Origin: Comamonadaceae bacterium
GTDB taxonomy: Bacteria; Pseudomonadota; Gammaproteobacteria; Burkholderiales; Burkholderiaceae_C
Assembly (NCBI GenBank): GCA_947455465.1
Contig: CANGNS010000014.1
Location: 38,683-102,682, forward strand
Reading direction: 5' to 3'
DNA: 64,000 bases
Shown one piece after another: positions 10,845 through 20,142 of the stretch. The translations under genes were made by a program, and so were the position numbers. Under the pieces are notes generated by a model that was not told the DNA's origin, made no database searches, and saw only the letters and a program-made list of their open reading frames with translations. Each line of letters opens with the position of its first letter. Position 1 is the first letter of the stretch.

Positions 10845-11678
10845 ATGACTCCCTCGCTTTCGCCGTCCCACACGGCGGTGTTGCGCCAGGTGCTGCAATC
10901 TGCGCGCCACAGCGTGCCGCCGCAGGCGCGCCGCTGGGCTCTGGACGATGTGCACCTGGGCTGGTTGCCGCCGGCCAATGATGCGGCGCTCGCGGCCGTG
11001 CTACCCAGCACGCGATGGGATGGCCATCAGCGCGTCTGGCCCGCGGGTACTTGGACGCCGGCCCAGCGCTCCGAGGCGCTGCAGATGGCAGCCGAGCAGC
11101 TGCACTGCCAAGGCCTGATCAGCGGCTGGCGCAACGAGGCCTACAGTTTTTGGGGCGATACCGGCGGACAGCCGCACCCCGATCTGCCGGAATATTTCCG
11201 CCTCGAGCGTGCCGCGTTTCGGTTTTTGGGTTTGCGCAGCCACGCCGTGCATATCAACGGCTTTACGCTAGACGGCCGCATGTGGTGCGGTCGCCGGGCG
11301 CTGAGCAAAGCCACCGACCCGGGCCGCTTGGACAACCTGGCCGCAGGCGGTCTGGCGGCTGGCGAAACCGTGCTGGGTTGCGCAGCGCGCGAACTGTATG
11401 AGGAAGCGGGACTGCCCGACAGCGTGGCTGCGCAGGTGCGGCCCTTAGGCCACATCACCGCCGCACGCATGGAGCGCGAGGGCTGGCACGAGGAAACCCT
11501 GTTGGTCTTTCATTTGCTGCTGCCTGACGGTGTGCAGCCGCGCAATACCGACGGCGAAGTGAGCGGCTTTGAATGCCTGAGCGTCGACGAGGTCATCGAG
11601 CGCATCGTGGCGCGCGATTTTTCGGACGACGCGGCCTGTGTGGTGGCCTGGGGCTTGTTGCAGCGCCACGCCGATTAA
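10845..11678 (+). CDS. Nudix hydrolase with N-terminal DUF4743 domain
   Basis: The 277-residue protein has a DUF4743-like N-terminal domain (about 1-125) and a Nudix fold with a canonical box at residues 168-190 (G168, E174, R182-E183, E186-E187, G189 all present). The segment HINGFTLDGRMWCGRR is typical of the family related to plant and yeast Nudix proteins that act on damaged thiamine diphosphate. The substrate here is inferred only from family. It stands alone: divergent from rsmD by 85 bases and convergent with the next gene by 2 bases. Confidence 0.85.
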   Translation: MTPSLSPSHTAVLRQVLQSARHSVPPQARRWALDDVHLGWLPPANDAALAAVLPSTRWDGHQRVWPAGTWTPAQRSEALQMAAEQLHCQGLISGWRNEAYSFWGDTGGQPHPDLPEYFRLERAAFRFLGLRSHAVHINGFTLDGRMWCGRRALSKATDPGRLDNLAAGGLAAGETVLGCAARELYEEAGLPDSVAAQVRPLGHITAARMEREGWHEETLLVFHLLLPDGVQPRNTDGEVSGFECLSVDEVIERIVARDFSDDAACVVAWGLLQRHAD

Positions 11679-11680
11679 TA

Positions 11681-12448
11681 CTAGCGCGCGCTGGCCGCCT
11701 GTAAAAAATCGTGCAGCAAAGCGCTGTCATCGAGCACGCCGTACTCGGATTTATGAAATTCCGGATGCCATTGCACCGCAGCGATCCATGCATCGCCCCG
11801 GTGACGAATGGCCTCGATGGTGCCGTCTTCCGGGCAAATGGCCTCGGCCACAAAATCGGGTGCCAGGTCTTTGATGCCCTGGTGGTGAATGCTGTTGATT
11901 TTTTCGCTGGCAGCGGCGCCTAGCAAGCTGTCCAGCCGCGTACCTGCCACCACCTGCACGGGGTGAAAGTGGCGGTCATAGGCCTCGCCATCGCGGTGCA
12001 GGCGGGCCTGCGGGTGCTGGGTGCTGATGTCTTGGTAGAGCGTGCCGCCGTAGGTCACGTTGACCACTTGCAGCCCCCGGCAAATCCCAAATACCGGTTT
12101 GCCCGCCGCGACAAAGGCGCGAATCAATTCCATCTCGTAGAGGTCGCGTGCCCGGTCGCCTGTCCAGTCCGGGTGCAAGGGTTCCTCGCCGTAGCTGGTG
12201 GGTGACATGTCCACCCCACCGTGCAGCACCAGGCCGTCCAACCACTGGGCGTAGTGTTGGGCCGTGACGTCGCCGCGTGCGGTATCACCTACCAGTGCGG
12301 GCACCAAGACCGGCATGGCGCCCCCTGCCATGAGCCAGTGCGGCACGGATTGCTCCAGGTATTGCAGGGTTTTTTGCGCAAATGCGGGGCGCTGGGGGTC
12401 GGGATACAAAAAGCAGGCGCTAACGCCAATTTTGGGACGGTGGTGCAT
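11681..12448 (-). CDS. class I glutamine amidotransferase-like hydrolase (gamma-glutamyl-GABA hydrolase/peptidase C26 family)
   Basis: The 255-residue protein carries a complete catalytic triad: C123 (GICRGLQVVN), H228 and E230 (VQWHPEFH). GLVLHGGVDMSPTSYG marks the PuuD-type subgroup, which hydrolyses gamma-glutamyl compounds such as gamma-glutamyl-GABA in polyamine breakdown. No other putrescine-pathway gene is nearby, so the physiological substrate is open. It begins 9 bases downstream of rlmI on the same strand and is probably cotranscribed with it. Confidence 0.85.
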   Translation of the reverse strand: MHHRPKIGVSACFLYPDPQRPAFAQKTLQYLEQSVPHWLMAGGAMPVLVPALVGDTARGDVTAQHYAQWLDGLVLHGGVDMSPTSYGEEPLHPDWTGDRARDLYEMELIRAFVAAGKPVFGICRGLQVVNVTYGGTLYQDISTQHPQARLHRDGEAYDRHFHPVQVVAGTRLDSLLGAAASEKINSIHHQGIKDLAPDFVAEAICPEDGTIEAIRHRGDAWIAAVQWHPEFHKSEYGVLDDSALLHDFLQAASAR

Positions 12449-12457
12449 GCCCCAATT

Positions 12458-13645
12458 TTATCGGGTGGTGCGCACCACCACCAAACCTTTGAGGTACTCG
12501 CCTTCTGGGAAGCTCAGCGTCATCGGGTGGTCGGGCGAAGCGCCCAGGCGCTCGCTGATAAACCCGTCTACGCCCGCATCCGCGCCCGCCGAGGCGACGA
12601 TTTTGTGGAACAAGTCCGCGCTGATGCCGCCCGAGCAGGAAAAAGTAAACAACACGCCGCCGGGCTCCAGAATCTGCAAGGCCAGGCGGTTGATGTCTTT
12701 GTAAGCGCGCGCGGCCCGCTCGGCATGCGCCACCGTGGGCGCTAGCTTGGGCGGATCGAGCACGATGGCGTCAAAGCCGCGCCCCTCTTTGGCCAGGCGG
12801 CGCAAGCTGGCGTTGACATCGGCGTCGATGAAATCCGTGCGCTCACTGACAAAGCCGTTGCGCGCCACATTGCTGGCCGCCAGCGCCAACGCTGGCGCTG
12901 AGGAATCGATCGAAGTGACATGTGCCGCGCCGCCGGCCAGTGCGGCCACGCTAAAGCCGCCGGTGTAGCAATAGCAATTGAGCACCCGCTGCGACTGCAG
13001 GCGCTGCACATACTGGGAAAAGCGCTGGCGGCTGTCGCGCTGGTCCAGGTAATAGCCCGTCTTGTGCCCTTGCGCAATGTCCAGGCCCAGTTGCCAGCCG
13101 TGTTCGCGCAGCACCAGGGCCACCTCGCCCTGGCCGCGCAGCCAGCCCACGCGGGTGTCCAGGCCTTCTAGGCCCCGGCTGCTGGCGTCCGAGCGCTCAT
13201 AGAGCTTGGTGAGGCCGGTATGGGCCAGCAGCGCATCGGCAATGCTGTCCTTCCAGCGCTCGCAGCCGGCCGCGCCAAACTGGGCCACCAAGGTGTCGCC
13301 ATACCGGTCCACGATCAGCCCGGGCAAGCCGTCCGATTCGCCATGCACCAGGCGCAGTGCGTCGCTGTTGATGCCCAGGCGCGTGCGCGCTGCAATTGCC
13401 GTGGCGATTCGGGCATCAAAAAAACCGGCGTCAATGCGCTGGGCCTCGTCAAAACTCCAGATGCGCGCCCGGATGCGCGACTGCGGGCTAAAAGCCGCCC
13501 AACCCAAAAACTGTCCCTCATGGCCTTCGACCCGTACCGTCTCGCCGCTGTCGCCACCGCCTTTGGCGATGGCCGATTCAAATATCCAGGGGTGTTTGCG
13601 CAGCAAAGAACGCTCTTTGCCTGGGCGGAGTCTGAGGGTTTTCAT
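12458..13645 (-). CDS. rlmI: 23S rRNA (cytosine1962-C5)-methyltransferase RlmI-like
   Basis: The 395-residue protein has an N-terminal PUA-like domain (about 1-75, starting LRLRPGKERSLLRKHPWIF), a central RlmI-type domain and a C-terminal Rossmann methyltransferase. The SAM site is NCYCYTGGFSVAAL. The catalytic region has DAIVLDPPKLAP and the nucleophile-containing FTFSCSGGIS. RlmI makes m5C1962 in 23S rRNA; close paralogues with other targets exist, so the exact position is inferred. An AT-rich divergent region separates it from the next gene. Confidence 0.85.
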   Translation of the reverse strand: MKTLRLRPGKERSLLRKHPWIFESAIAKGGGDSGETVRVEGHEGQFLGWAAFSPQSRIRARIWSFDEAQRIDAGFFDARIATAIAARTRLGINSDALRLVHGESDGLPGLIVDRYGDTLVAQFGAAGCERWKDSIADALLAHTGLTKLYERSDASSRGLEGLDTRVGWLRGQGEVALVLREHGWQLGLDIAQGHKTGYYLDQRDSRQRFSQYVQRLQSQRVLNCYCYTGGFSVAALAGGAAHVTSIDSSAPALALAASNVARNGFVSERTDFIDADVNASLRRLAKEGRGFDAIVLDPPKLAPTVAHAERAARAYKDINRLALQILEPGGVLFTFSCSGGISADLFHKIVASAGADAGVDGFISERLGASPDHPMTLSFPEGEYLKGLVVVRTTR

Positions 13646-13764
13646 GAGGGCATTGTCGCTGGCTTGGCAGAGCGCATGCTGCTTGGCCGCTTACTCCTGC
13701 CGTGGCACCCTTGCATAATAGTTAAATTCATTAAAATTATAAAAATAGAAAATATTTTTTAAAT
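13646..13764. promoter_or_regulatory. AT-rich divergent intergenic region between rlmI and the membrane-anchored orphan
   Basis: The right half (about 13715-13764) is almost pure A/T, in sharp contrast with the GC-rich surroundings, and runs directly into ATG 13765 without a Shine-Dalgarno. It ends in an inverted repeat, ATATTT (13752-13757) and AAATAT (13761-13766). It must contain the promoters of both flanking genes; exact hexamers cannot be assigned. Confidence 0.4.
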
Positions 13765-14433
13765 ATGCCAATCAATAAGTACCAGCAACAAGCGCAATGG
13801 AAGGCCTTCGAACGTTTTCGTTGGCTGGCTGCGGCGCTGGTGCTTTTTCTGCACTTGGCTTTTCTACTCGCTTTAAAAGGCATGCCCTTACCCAGGTTGC
13901 AAGCGGATGCGCCCCGTTTGGCGCCGACGGTGCTGGTGCTGCTACCTTTCTTGCAAGCCCCGATGACGCCGCCAATGCGGCCTGAACGCAGGCTTGCCAT
14001 TGAGCCCACCCCAAAAGAGCGCTTATCTCCCCTGCCTATCGTTTCACCGCCCGCTGCTGCCCCAGGTCCTGCGGTGATAAATCCTGAGGCGCAAACTGCC
14101 GCCGCGCCTGGGCTTGCCGCCACCGAGGCTTCCACGCCCTTGAATCTCAGCTTGTCGCGCGAGGCGCTGCGCGCCCTGGGCCCCGCGTCGAAGCCCTTGG
14201 TGCCGCCATCCCTTTTGCCGCTGACCACGGAGCAGCGCATTGCCAAGACTTTGGCGCTCAACGCCAGCGGGCCCTGGGTGGAGGAGCGCCTGGATATCAA
14301 TCATGTGCGCTACCGCAATGGTGACCTTTGCATCACCTATACCCGTCCGGAGACCTCCGCTCTTTTCCCCTTTGACGCGTATGCGCAGCGCGTACCCTGG
14401 ACCTCACCGGGCGTGCAGGCGTGCCCGAACTGA
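13765..14433 (+). CDS. conserved hypothetical membrane-anchored protein with Pro/Ala-rich linker
   Basis: The 222-residue protein has one N-terminal membrane segment (about residues 20-40) and a long Pro/Ala/Leu-rich linker (about 45-150). A small C-terminal domain has the pattern WVEERLDINHVRYRNGDLC and a second Cys near the end, so the two cysteines could pair. Topology resembles TonB-like envelope proteins, but no TonB domain is visible. A C-terminal E-E-R...R-R-x-G-x-x-C pattern is, to my recollection, shared by hypothetical proteins of related Burkholderiales. Function is unknown. The leader is extremely AT-rich and lacks a Shine-Dalgarno. Confidence 0.65.
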   Translation: MPINKYQQQAQWKAFERFRWLAAALVLFLHLAFLLALKGMPLPRLQADAPRLAPTVLVLLPFLQAPMTPPMRPERRLAIEPTPKERLSPLPIVSPPAAAPGPAVINPEAQTAAAPGLAATEASTPLNLSLSREALRALGPASKPLVPPSLLPLTTEQRIAKTLALNASGPWVEERLDINHVRYRNGDLCITYTRPETSALFPFDAYAQRVPWTSPGVQACPN

Positions 14434-14520
14434 CTGGCTTAGCGGCTTCGAAAGTCAAATTCCGACCCTGGTAGCGATGCTTTACGTATCATCGGCGTTT
14501 GCTTGATAACCCCGAGCCCC

Positions 14521-16320
14521 ATGATCCGCATTACCGAAATCAAACTCCCGCTCACGGCTTTGCCCGTTAGCGCCCGGCGCGCCGCTGACGCGCCCAGCGA
14601 AACGGACGACGACCGCCTGCCCCCGGCCCATCCCTTGGACGCGCTGCGTTCGGCGGCGGCGGGGATTTTGGGTGTCCCGGTTCAAGACATCGCGCAACTG
14701 CAGGTTTTTAAACGCAGCTTTGACGCCCGCAAAGCCGACGTGATGGCGGTCTACATCGTCGATGTGCAGCTCACTGGTAACGCGCAGGACGCCGTACTGG
14801 CGCGCCACGCTACCCATCCGCATGTCAGCGCTACGCCCGACATGGCCTACCGCGTGGTCGCGCAGGCGCCGGCCCACCTGGCGATGCGCCCGGTGGTGGT
14901 CGGCTTTGGGCCATGCGGCATGTTTGCCGCCTTGTTGCTGGCGCAAATGGGTTTTCGGCCGATTGTTTTGGAGCGCGGCCCCAGGGTGCGCCAGCGCACC
15001 AAAGACACCTGGGATTTGTGGCGTAAAAATACCTTGCACACCCAAAGCAATGTGCAGTTTGGCGAGGGCGGTGCCGGCACGTTTTCCGATGGCAAGCTCT
15101 GGAGCCAGATCCGCGACCCGCAGTTTCTGGGCCGCAAAGTCATGACCGAGTTGGTGCAGGCTGGCGCACCGCCCGAAATTTTGTACGAGGCCCATCCGCA
15201 CATTGGCACCTTCAAGCTGGTCAAGGTGGTGGAGAGTTTGCGCGAGCGCATCATCGCGCTGGGTGGCGAGTTGCGCTTTGGGCACCAGGTGGTGGACGTC
15301 GAACTTCAAAGCCAAGATGGCGTGCAGGCAGTGCATGGCCTGATGGTCCATGACGCCCTGACCAACGCACCGTACGCGCTGCCCGCCAGCCATGTGGTGA
15401 TGGCGCTGGGCCACAGCGCCCGCGATACCTTTGCCATGCTCTACGAGCGCGGCGTGGCCATGCAGGCCAAGGCGTTTTCGATCGGCTTTCGGATCGAGCA
15501 TCCGCAAGGCGTGATTGACCGGGCACGCTGGGGCCGGCACGCAGGCCACCCGGCCCTGGGCGCGGCCGATTACAAACTGGTGCACCACGCCAGCAACGGG
15601 CGCAGTGTTTACAGTTTTTGCATGTGCCCTGGCGGCACCGTAGTGGCCGCTACCAGCGAGCCTGGGCGCGTAGTCACCAATGGCATGAGCCAGTACTCGC
15701 GCAATGAGCGCAATGCCAACGCCGGCATCGTGGTCGGCATCGAGCCCACTGATTTCCCGCAGGACGAGGCCAGCTTCATCGCCGCCTTTGGCGCGCAAGA
15801 CGGCGCACGCTACGCTGCGCAGGCACAGGCCCTGCAAGCGCAAGGCGGGGCCGCGGCGGTGCATCCGCTGGCCGGCATGGTCTTGCAGCGGCAACTGGAG
15901 TCGCACGCCTATGTGCTGGGCGGCTCCGACTATGCCGCGCCGGGCCAAAAGCTGGGCGATTTTTTGGCAGCGCAGCCTTCTTCTGGCTGGGGCGAGGTCA
16001 GGCCTTCGTACCAACCGGGCGTGACGCCAGGCGACTTGGCCAGCGCGCTGCCCGCCTATGCGATCGCCGCCATCCGCGAGGCGCTGCCGGTGTTTGGCCG
16101 CAAGATCAAAGGGTTTGATATGCCCGATGCCGTGCTCACCGGCGTGGAAACCCGCACGTCCAGCCCGCTCAAAATGCCGCGTGGCGAGGATTTGCAAAGC
16201 AGCAATGTGCGCGGCTTGTACCCGGCGGGCGAGGGCGCCAGCTATGCGGGGGGCATTTTGTCGGCCGGTGTGGACGGTATCCGTGTCGCCCAGGCGCTGG
16301 CCTTGGACATCGTGGGCTGA
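14521..16320 (+). CDS. FAD-dependent oxidoreductase (uncharacterised FAD-dependent protein C family)
   Basis: From ATG 14521 the protein has 599 residues; a TTG 18 bases upstream is less likely. An N-terminal domain (about 1-120) precedes the dinucleotide site VVGFGPCGMFAALLLAQ, followed by the LERG end of the second strand. The block VQFGEGGAGTFSDGKLW and the C-terminal PAGEGASYAGGILSAGVDG are hallmarks of this family. It is soluble and its substrate is unknown. The gene is monocistronic and convergent with lysE. Confidence 0.87.
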   Translation: MIRITEIKLPLTALPVSARRAADAPSETDDDRLPPAHPLDALRSAAAGILGVPVQDIAQLQVFKRSFDARKADVMAVYIVDVQLTGNAQDAVLARHATHPHVSATPDMAYRVVAQAPAHLAMRPVVVGFGPCGMFAALLLAQMGFRPIVLERGPRVRQRTKDTWDLWRKNTLHTQSNVQFGEGGAGTFSDGKLWSQIRDPQFLGRKVMTELVQAGAPPEILYEAHPHIGTFKLVKVVESLRERIIALGGELRFGHQVVDVELQSQDGVQAVHGLMVHDALTNAPYALPASHVVMALGHSARDTFAMLYERGVAMQAKAFSIGFRIEHPQGVIDRARWGRHAGHPALGAADYKLVHHASNGRSVYSFCMCPGGTVVAATSEPGRVVTNGMSQYSRNERNANAGIVVGIEPTDFPQDEASFIAAFGAQDGARYAAQAQALQAQGGAAAVHPLAGMVLQRQLESHAYVLGGSDYAAPGQKLGDFLAAQPSSGWGEVRPSYQPGVTPGDLASALPAYAIAAIREALPVFGRKIKGFDMPDAVLTGVETRTSSPLKMPRGEDLQSSNVRGLYPAGEGASYAGGILSAGVDGIRVAQALALDIVG

Positions 16321-16327
16321 TCGAGTT

Positions 16328-16960
16328 TTAGGTCGCGGCGCGCTTGAACAGTGCCAGCAAAGTACCGGCCACCACAAACAAGCTGCCAAAGGTGCGGTTG
16401 AGCGCCCGAATATGGCGCGGCTCTTTGAGCGCGCCCAGCACGCGCGCGGCCAGCAGCGTGTAGCCGGCCATGACTACCAGGTCGGTCAATGACAGGCTGG
16501 CCCCGATCACCAGGTACTGCAAGGGCAAAGGCTTTTCGAGCACCAAAAACTGCGGCACCACGGCCAGCATAAACACCGTACCTTTGGGGTTGACGGCATT
16601 GATCATCCAGCCGCGCAAGACCATGTCGCGGCGGCTGACTTGGGTCTCGTCCAAGCTGGCGGTGGCCAGTGCTTGTGCCGGTGCGCGCCACTGCGCAATG
16701 CCCAGCCACACCAGATAAGCCACGCCCGCCCATTTAATGACCAAAAATGCGCTTGCTGAGGCCGCCACCAAAGCGCCCAGGCCGACGGCCACTACCAGCA
16801 ACTGCGTCCAAATGCCCAAAATCAGGCCAAACACGGTGAAATAGCCGCGCGCAAAGCCGTAATTCAGCCCCGCGCTCATGGCGGCCACGGCGCCCGCGCC
16901 GGGGGAAATGCTGATCGCCCAGCAGGCGGCGAAAAAGGCCAGCCAATGTGAAAACTCCAT
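16328..16960 (-). CDS. LysE/RhtB family amino-acid exporter
   Basis: The 210-residue membrane protein has about six hydrophobic segments. The family signature sits at the N-terminus: SPGAGAVAAMSAGLNYGFARG. ATG 16960 is chosen because the hydrophobic N-terminus begins MEFSHWLAFF; the longer open frame upstream is unlike the family. Members export amino acids or homoserine lactones; the substrate cannot be told. It lies 10 bases after htpX on the same strand and may be read through from it. Confidence 0.88.
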   Translation of the reverse strand: MEFSHWLAFFAACWAISISPGAGAVAAMSAGLNYGFARGYFTVFGLILGIWTQLLVVAVGLGALVAASASAFLVIKWAGVAYLVWLGIAQWRAPAQALATASLDETQVSRRDMVLRGWMINAVNPKGTVFMLAVVPQFLVLEKPLPLQYLVIGASLSLTDLVVMAGYTLLAARVLGALKEPRHIRALNRTFGSLFVVAGTLLALFKRAAT

Positions 16961-16970
16961 AGGGCTTTGA

Positions 16971-17840
16971 TTATGCGCGCTGCAGTGCGGCGATGCGCTC
17001 CTCGATCGGTGGGTGGGTGCTAAACCACTGGCCAATGCCTCCGGAAATACCAAAAGCGGCCACGCTCTTGGGCAACTCGCCTGGTGCCATGCCGCCTAGG
17101 CGCGCCAGCGCGTCGATCATGGGCTGCTTGCGGCCCAAGAGCGAGGCCGCGCCAGCGTCGGCCCGAAACTCGCGTTGGCGGCTGAACCAGGCCACCACCA
17201 TGGCGGCGGCAAAGCCCAGCACGATATCGAGCACGATGGTGGTCACCATGTAGCCGATGCCTGGGCCGGTATTTTCCTCATCGTTGCGGCGCAAAAAGCT
17301 GTCGACGGCGTAACCGATCACGCGGCTGAGGAACACCACAAAAGTGTTCATCACGCCCTGGATCAAGGTCATGGTCACCATATCGCCATTGGCGATGTGG
17401 GCCACCTCGTGGCCAATGACGGCGCGCACTTCTTCGCGCGTCATGCCCGCCAGCAAGCCGGTGGAGACGGCTACCAGCGCTGAATCTCGAAACGCGCCCG
17501 TGGCAAACGCATTGGGCTCGCCCTCAAAAATGCCGACCTCGGGCATGCCGATGCCGGCTTTCTCGGACAGCTCACGCACGGTTTGGACAATCCATGCCTC
17601 GTCGGCGTTTTGCGGCTCGGTGATGACATGCACGCCCGAGCTCCACTTGGCCATAGGCTTGCTGATCAGCAGCGAGATAAAGGCCCCGCCAAAACCGATC
17701 AGAAGCGCATAGCCCAGCAGCAAGCCCAGATTGAGCCCGCTGCGGGTGAGGTAATTATTCACACCCAACAAACTGGCCGCGATGCCCAGCACCACCACCA
17801 CCAACACATTGGTCAAAACCAGCAAAAAAATACGTTTCAT
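16971..17840 (-). CDS. htpX: membrane metalloprotease HtpX
   Basis: The 289-residue inner-membrane zinc protease degrades misfolded membrane proteins together with FtsH. Two N-terminal membrane segments (about 5-25 and 35-60) are followed by the zinc motif HEVAH at residues 144-148 and two more hydrophobic segments. The third zinc ligand lies in [10 protein letters not shown]. The start [11 protein letters not shown] at 17840 follows a good AGGAG. Length is normal for the family. Heat-shock regulation is known for the family, but no sigma-32 site was identified. Confidence 0.94.
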   Translation of the reverse strand: MKRIFLLVLTNVLVVVVLGIAASLLGVNNYLTRSGLNLGLLLGYALLIGFGGAFISLLISKPMAKWSSGVHVITEPQNADEAWIVQTVRELSEKAGIGMPEVGIFEGEPNAFATGAFRDSALVAVSTGLLAGMTREEVRAVIGHEVAHIANGDMVTMTLIQGVMNTFVVFLSRVIGYAVDSFLRRNDEENTGPGIGYMVTTIVLDIVLGFAAAMVVAWFSRQREFRADAGAASLLGRKQPMIDALARLGGMAPGELPKSVAAFGISGGIGQWFSTHPPIEERIAALQRA

Positions 17841-17981
17841 AAGCACTCCTGAAAAATCGCTGTACACCGCCGCACAGCAGCGGTTTGGCCCTAGGGCGGC
17901 GTCACACAAGCCTGCATAGTAGGGGACCGCCATGAAAAAACAAGTTTTTGATGCCCCAAGGGCCCAGCCCGATTGCGGGAT

Positions 17982-18752
17982 TTAGCCTGCCGACGCCGCG
18001 CCGCGCGGCGCACGAAAAACGGTGCTGTCGGCATAAAAGGATGAGTCTTCGTTGGCGGCCCACCAGCCAGGTACGCCCAGCACCGGCAAATGGGCAAAGG
18101 GCTTGGCCGCCAAGGTGGCCGCGTCCAGGCTTTCGCACAAGGCGGCGTCCAGGGCGGCGACATCCGGCGCGCATGGTGGCAGACGGTAGACGTGGGCGGT
18201 GATCGCTTTGCGCGGATGCACCAGCTTTTCCAGCAAGGCGTGGCCAAAGAGCAGCAGTTGCGCTTGTCCCCACAAAGGGCGCAGCGGGCCAAACAGCTGC
18301 GCCCAGTCCTTGGCCTGCAGGGCTTCCCACAGCGCGTCGGGGGCTTGGAGCAGGGCGGCGTTTTCGTCGAACACGGTCAGGGCATCGCGCGCCGGGCCGC
18401 GCACCGGGGCGATGCCGCTGTGCGCAATATGTGCGGCCTGCAATTGGTTGAGGCGCTGCTTGCTGCGCGGAAAGTGCAGCCAGCACAGGCCGTTGAAAAA
18501 ATCATGCAGCCCGTCGCGCGTGGGCACTTGGCCGGTAGAAAAAATAAAGGCCTCGTAGGCCTGGCCTGCGGGCAGCAGGGTCTGGGGCACAAAGCGCACC
18601 GGGCAGGTGCTTTGCGCGCCAGCAGCGGCATGGTTCAGGGCTTGCGCGCAGGCCGATCGGTCATCAGTGCTGCGGGCAATAGGCGCGCCCAGTGCGCGCC
18701 AGGGCGCAAGCCAGGGCGCAGACCAGTCGATCGCCTCTAGTCCATGTGCCAC
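17982..18752 (-). CDS. DUF3025 domain-containing protein
   Basis: The 256-residue protein begins at GTG 18752 with [15 protein letters not shown], the usual opening of the family, and overlaps the pyrC end by 16 bases. The frame is open further upstream, but inside pyrC. The central part [25 protein letters not shown] is the conserved DUF3025 core. No catalytic motif or transmembrane segment is recognised. pyrC-DUF3025 pairs occur in other Burkholderiales, but its role is unknown. Confidence 0.82.
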   Translation of the reverse strand: MAHGLEAIDWSAPWLAPWRALGAPIARSTDDRSACAQALNHAAAGAQSTCPVRFVPQTLLPAGQAYEAFIFSTGQVPTRDGLHDFFNGLCWLHFPRSKQRLNQLQAAHIAHSGIAPVRGPARDALTVFDENAALLQAPDALWEALQAKDWAQLFGPLRPLWGQAQLLLFGHALLEKLVHPRKAITAHVYRLPPCAPDVAALDAALCESLDAATLAAKPFAHLPVLGVPGWWAANEDSSFYADSTVFRAPRGAASAG

Positions 18753-19795
18753 TGCAGGGTCTCGCCCCCACCCAGCGGTTTGAGGCGGGCTTGCCCAAAG
18801 GCATAGCTTTCGGGCGGCACCCAAGCCTCGCGGCGCAAGGTGATGTGGCCGCTGTTGCGCGGCAGTCCGTAAAAATCGGGCCCGTTAAAGCTGGCAAAAG
18901 CCTCCAGGCGGTCCAGCGCCTGCGCGGCCTCAAAGGCCTGGGCATACAGCTCGATGGCCGCGTGCGCGGTGTAGCAACCGGCGCATCCACTGGCGTGCTC
19001 TTTGAGCTGCGCGGCGTGAGGCGCACTGTCGGTGCCCAAAAAGAAGCGCGGCGAGCCGCTGGTGGCCGCCTGCACCAAAGCTTGGCGATGCGTCTCGCGC
19101 TTGAGCACCGGCAGGCAGTAGTAATGCGGGCGGATGCCGCCGCTAAAGATGGCGTTGCGGTTGTAGAGCAAGTGGTGCGCGGTAATGGTGGCGCCGATCG
19201 CCCCCTCGGCCTGGGCCACGTACTGCGCCGCTTCGCGGGTGGTGATGTGCTCAAACACCACTTTGAGCGCCGGGAAATCGCGCCGCAAGGGGATGAGTTG
19301 GGTGTCGATGAACACCGCCTCGCGGTCAAACAGGTCGATATCGGGCGAGGTCACTTCGCCGTGCACCAGCAGTGGCATGCCGGCTTTTTGCATGGCTTCT
19401 AGGGTGGCGTAGGTTTTGCGCAGGCTGGTGACGCCCGCCTCGCTGTTGGTCGTGGCCCCGGCCGGATAAAGCTTGACGCCCACAACGCCGGCCGCGTGGG
19501 CGCGCACGATTTCGTCGGGCGAGAGTGCATCGGTCAGGTACAAGGTCATCAGCGGCGCAAAGGGGGCGCTGCCGTCCACGCGCGCCGGCGCGGCTGCAGC
19601 GATGCGCGCCTGGTAGGCCAGGGCTTGCGCCGTGCTGGTGATGGGCGGCTTGAGGTTGGGCATGATCAGCGCCCGGCCAAATTGGGCGGCACTGTGCGGT
19701 ACCACGGTCTGCAAGGCTTCGCCGTCGCGCACATGCAGGTGCCAGTCGTCGGGGCGGGTGAGGGTCAGCGTGGTGGGGGCGGAGGTAGAGGGCAT
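18737..19795 (-). CDS. pyrC: dihydroorotase PyrC (type II)
   Basis: The 352-residue form starts at ATG 19795 and makes dihydroorotate in pyrimidine synthesis. All metal and catalytic residues are present: H19 and H21 ([10 protein letters not shown]), the carboxylated lysine K108 (GVKLYP), H145 (LVHGE), H183 (FEHITT) and D256 (LGTDSAPH). E. coli PyrC is 348 residues with nearly the same spacing. The frame stays open upstream without a stop for 104 codons and there encodes a LysR-type HTH (see separate entry), so a 456-residue fusion is formally possible. The downstream DUF3025 gene overlaps it. Confidence 0.93.
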   Translation of the reverse strand: MPSTSAPTTLTLTRPDDWHLHVRDGEALQTVVPHSAAQFGRALIMPNLKPPITSTAQALAYQARIAAAAPARVDGSAPFAPLMTLYLTDALSPDEIVRAHAAGVVGVKLYPAGATTNSEAGVTSLRKTYATLEAMQKAGMPLLVHGEVTSPDIDLFDREAVFIDTQLIPLRRDFPALKVVFEHITTREAAQYVAQAEGAIGATITAHHLLYNRNAIFSGGIRPHYYCLPVLKRETHRQALVQAATSGSPRFFLGTDSAPHAAQLKEHASGCAGCYTAHAAIELYAQAFEAAQALDRLEAFASFNGPDFYGLPRNSGHITLRREAWVPPESYAFGQARLKPLGGGETLQWHMD

Positions 19796-19855
19796 AAGTG
19801 CGTGATTGTCCCAAATCGTGGCGGAGGGTGGCAGCTCGGCAGCGCCGCCGGCGGT

Positions 19856-20107
19856 GCTGCGCAGCGCCGTCCGGCTGCTTTGCAGGCTTTGCAAGATATC
19901 GAGGGCCCGCGCATACAGGGTGGCGCCGGCCGGGGTGAGCTGGGTCGGGTAAGCGCTGCGGTCCACCAAAGAGGCCCCGGCCCAGGCCTCGAGCGACTGG
20001 ATGCGCCGCGAAAACGCGCTTTGCGTCACATGGCGCAGCTGCGCCGAGCGGCTAAAGCTGCGTGTCTCGGCCAGCGAAACAAAGTCTTCAAGCCATTTGG
20101 TGTCCAT
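19856..20107 (-). pseudogene. N-terminal LysR-type HTH domain, truncated and in frame with pyrC
   Basis: From ATG 20107, about 84 residues read as a classic LysR-family winged [23 protein letters not shown], then [32 protein letters not shown] and a linker-helix start. The effector-binding domain is missing. After about residue 84 the sequence becomes a non-conserved stretch ([20 protein letters not shown]) and then runs into PyrC, with no stop between. It is most simply the relic of a LysR gene deleted down to its DNA-binding domain; the alternative is an expressed HTH-PyrC fusion. It starts 35 bases beyond the stop of the Atm1-like exporter. Confidence 0.75.
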
Positions 20108-20142
20108 GACGGTGTGGCGCTTTGGGGTACGTGGGTACTGGC

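Noticed and set aside
14482..16389. 635-codon open frame on the minus strand
   Set aside because: It lies opposite the FAD-dependent oxidoreductase, whose motifs are intact. The antisense translation has no recognisable domain and is His/Arg/Gly-rich, as GC-rich shadow frames are.
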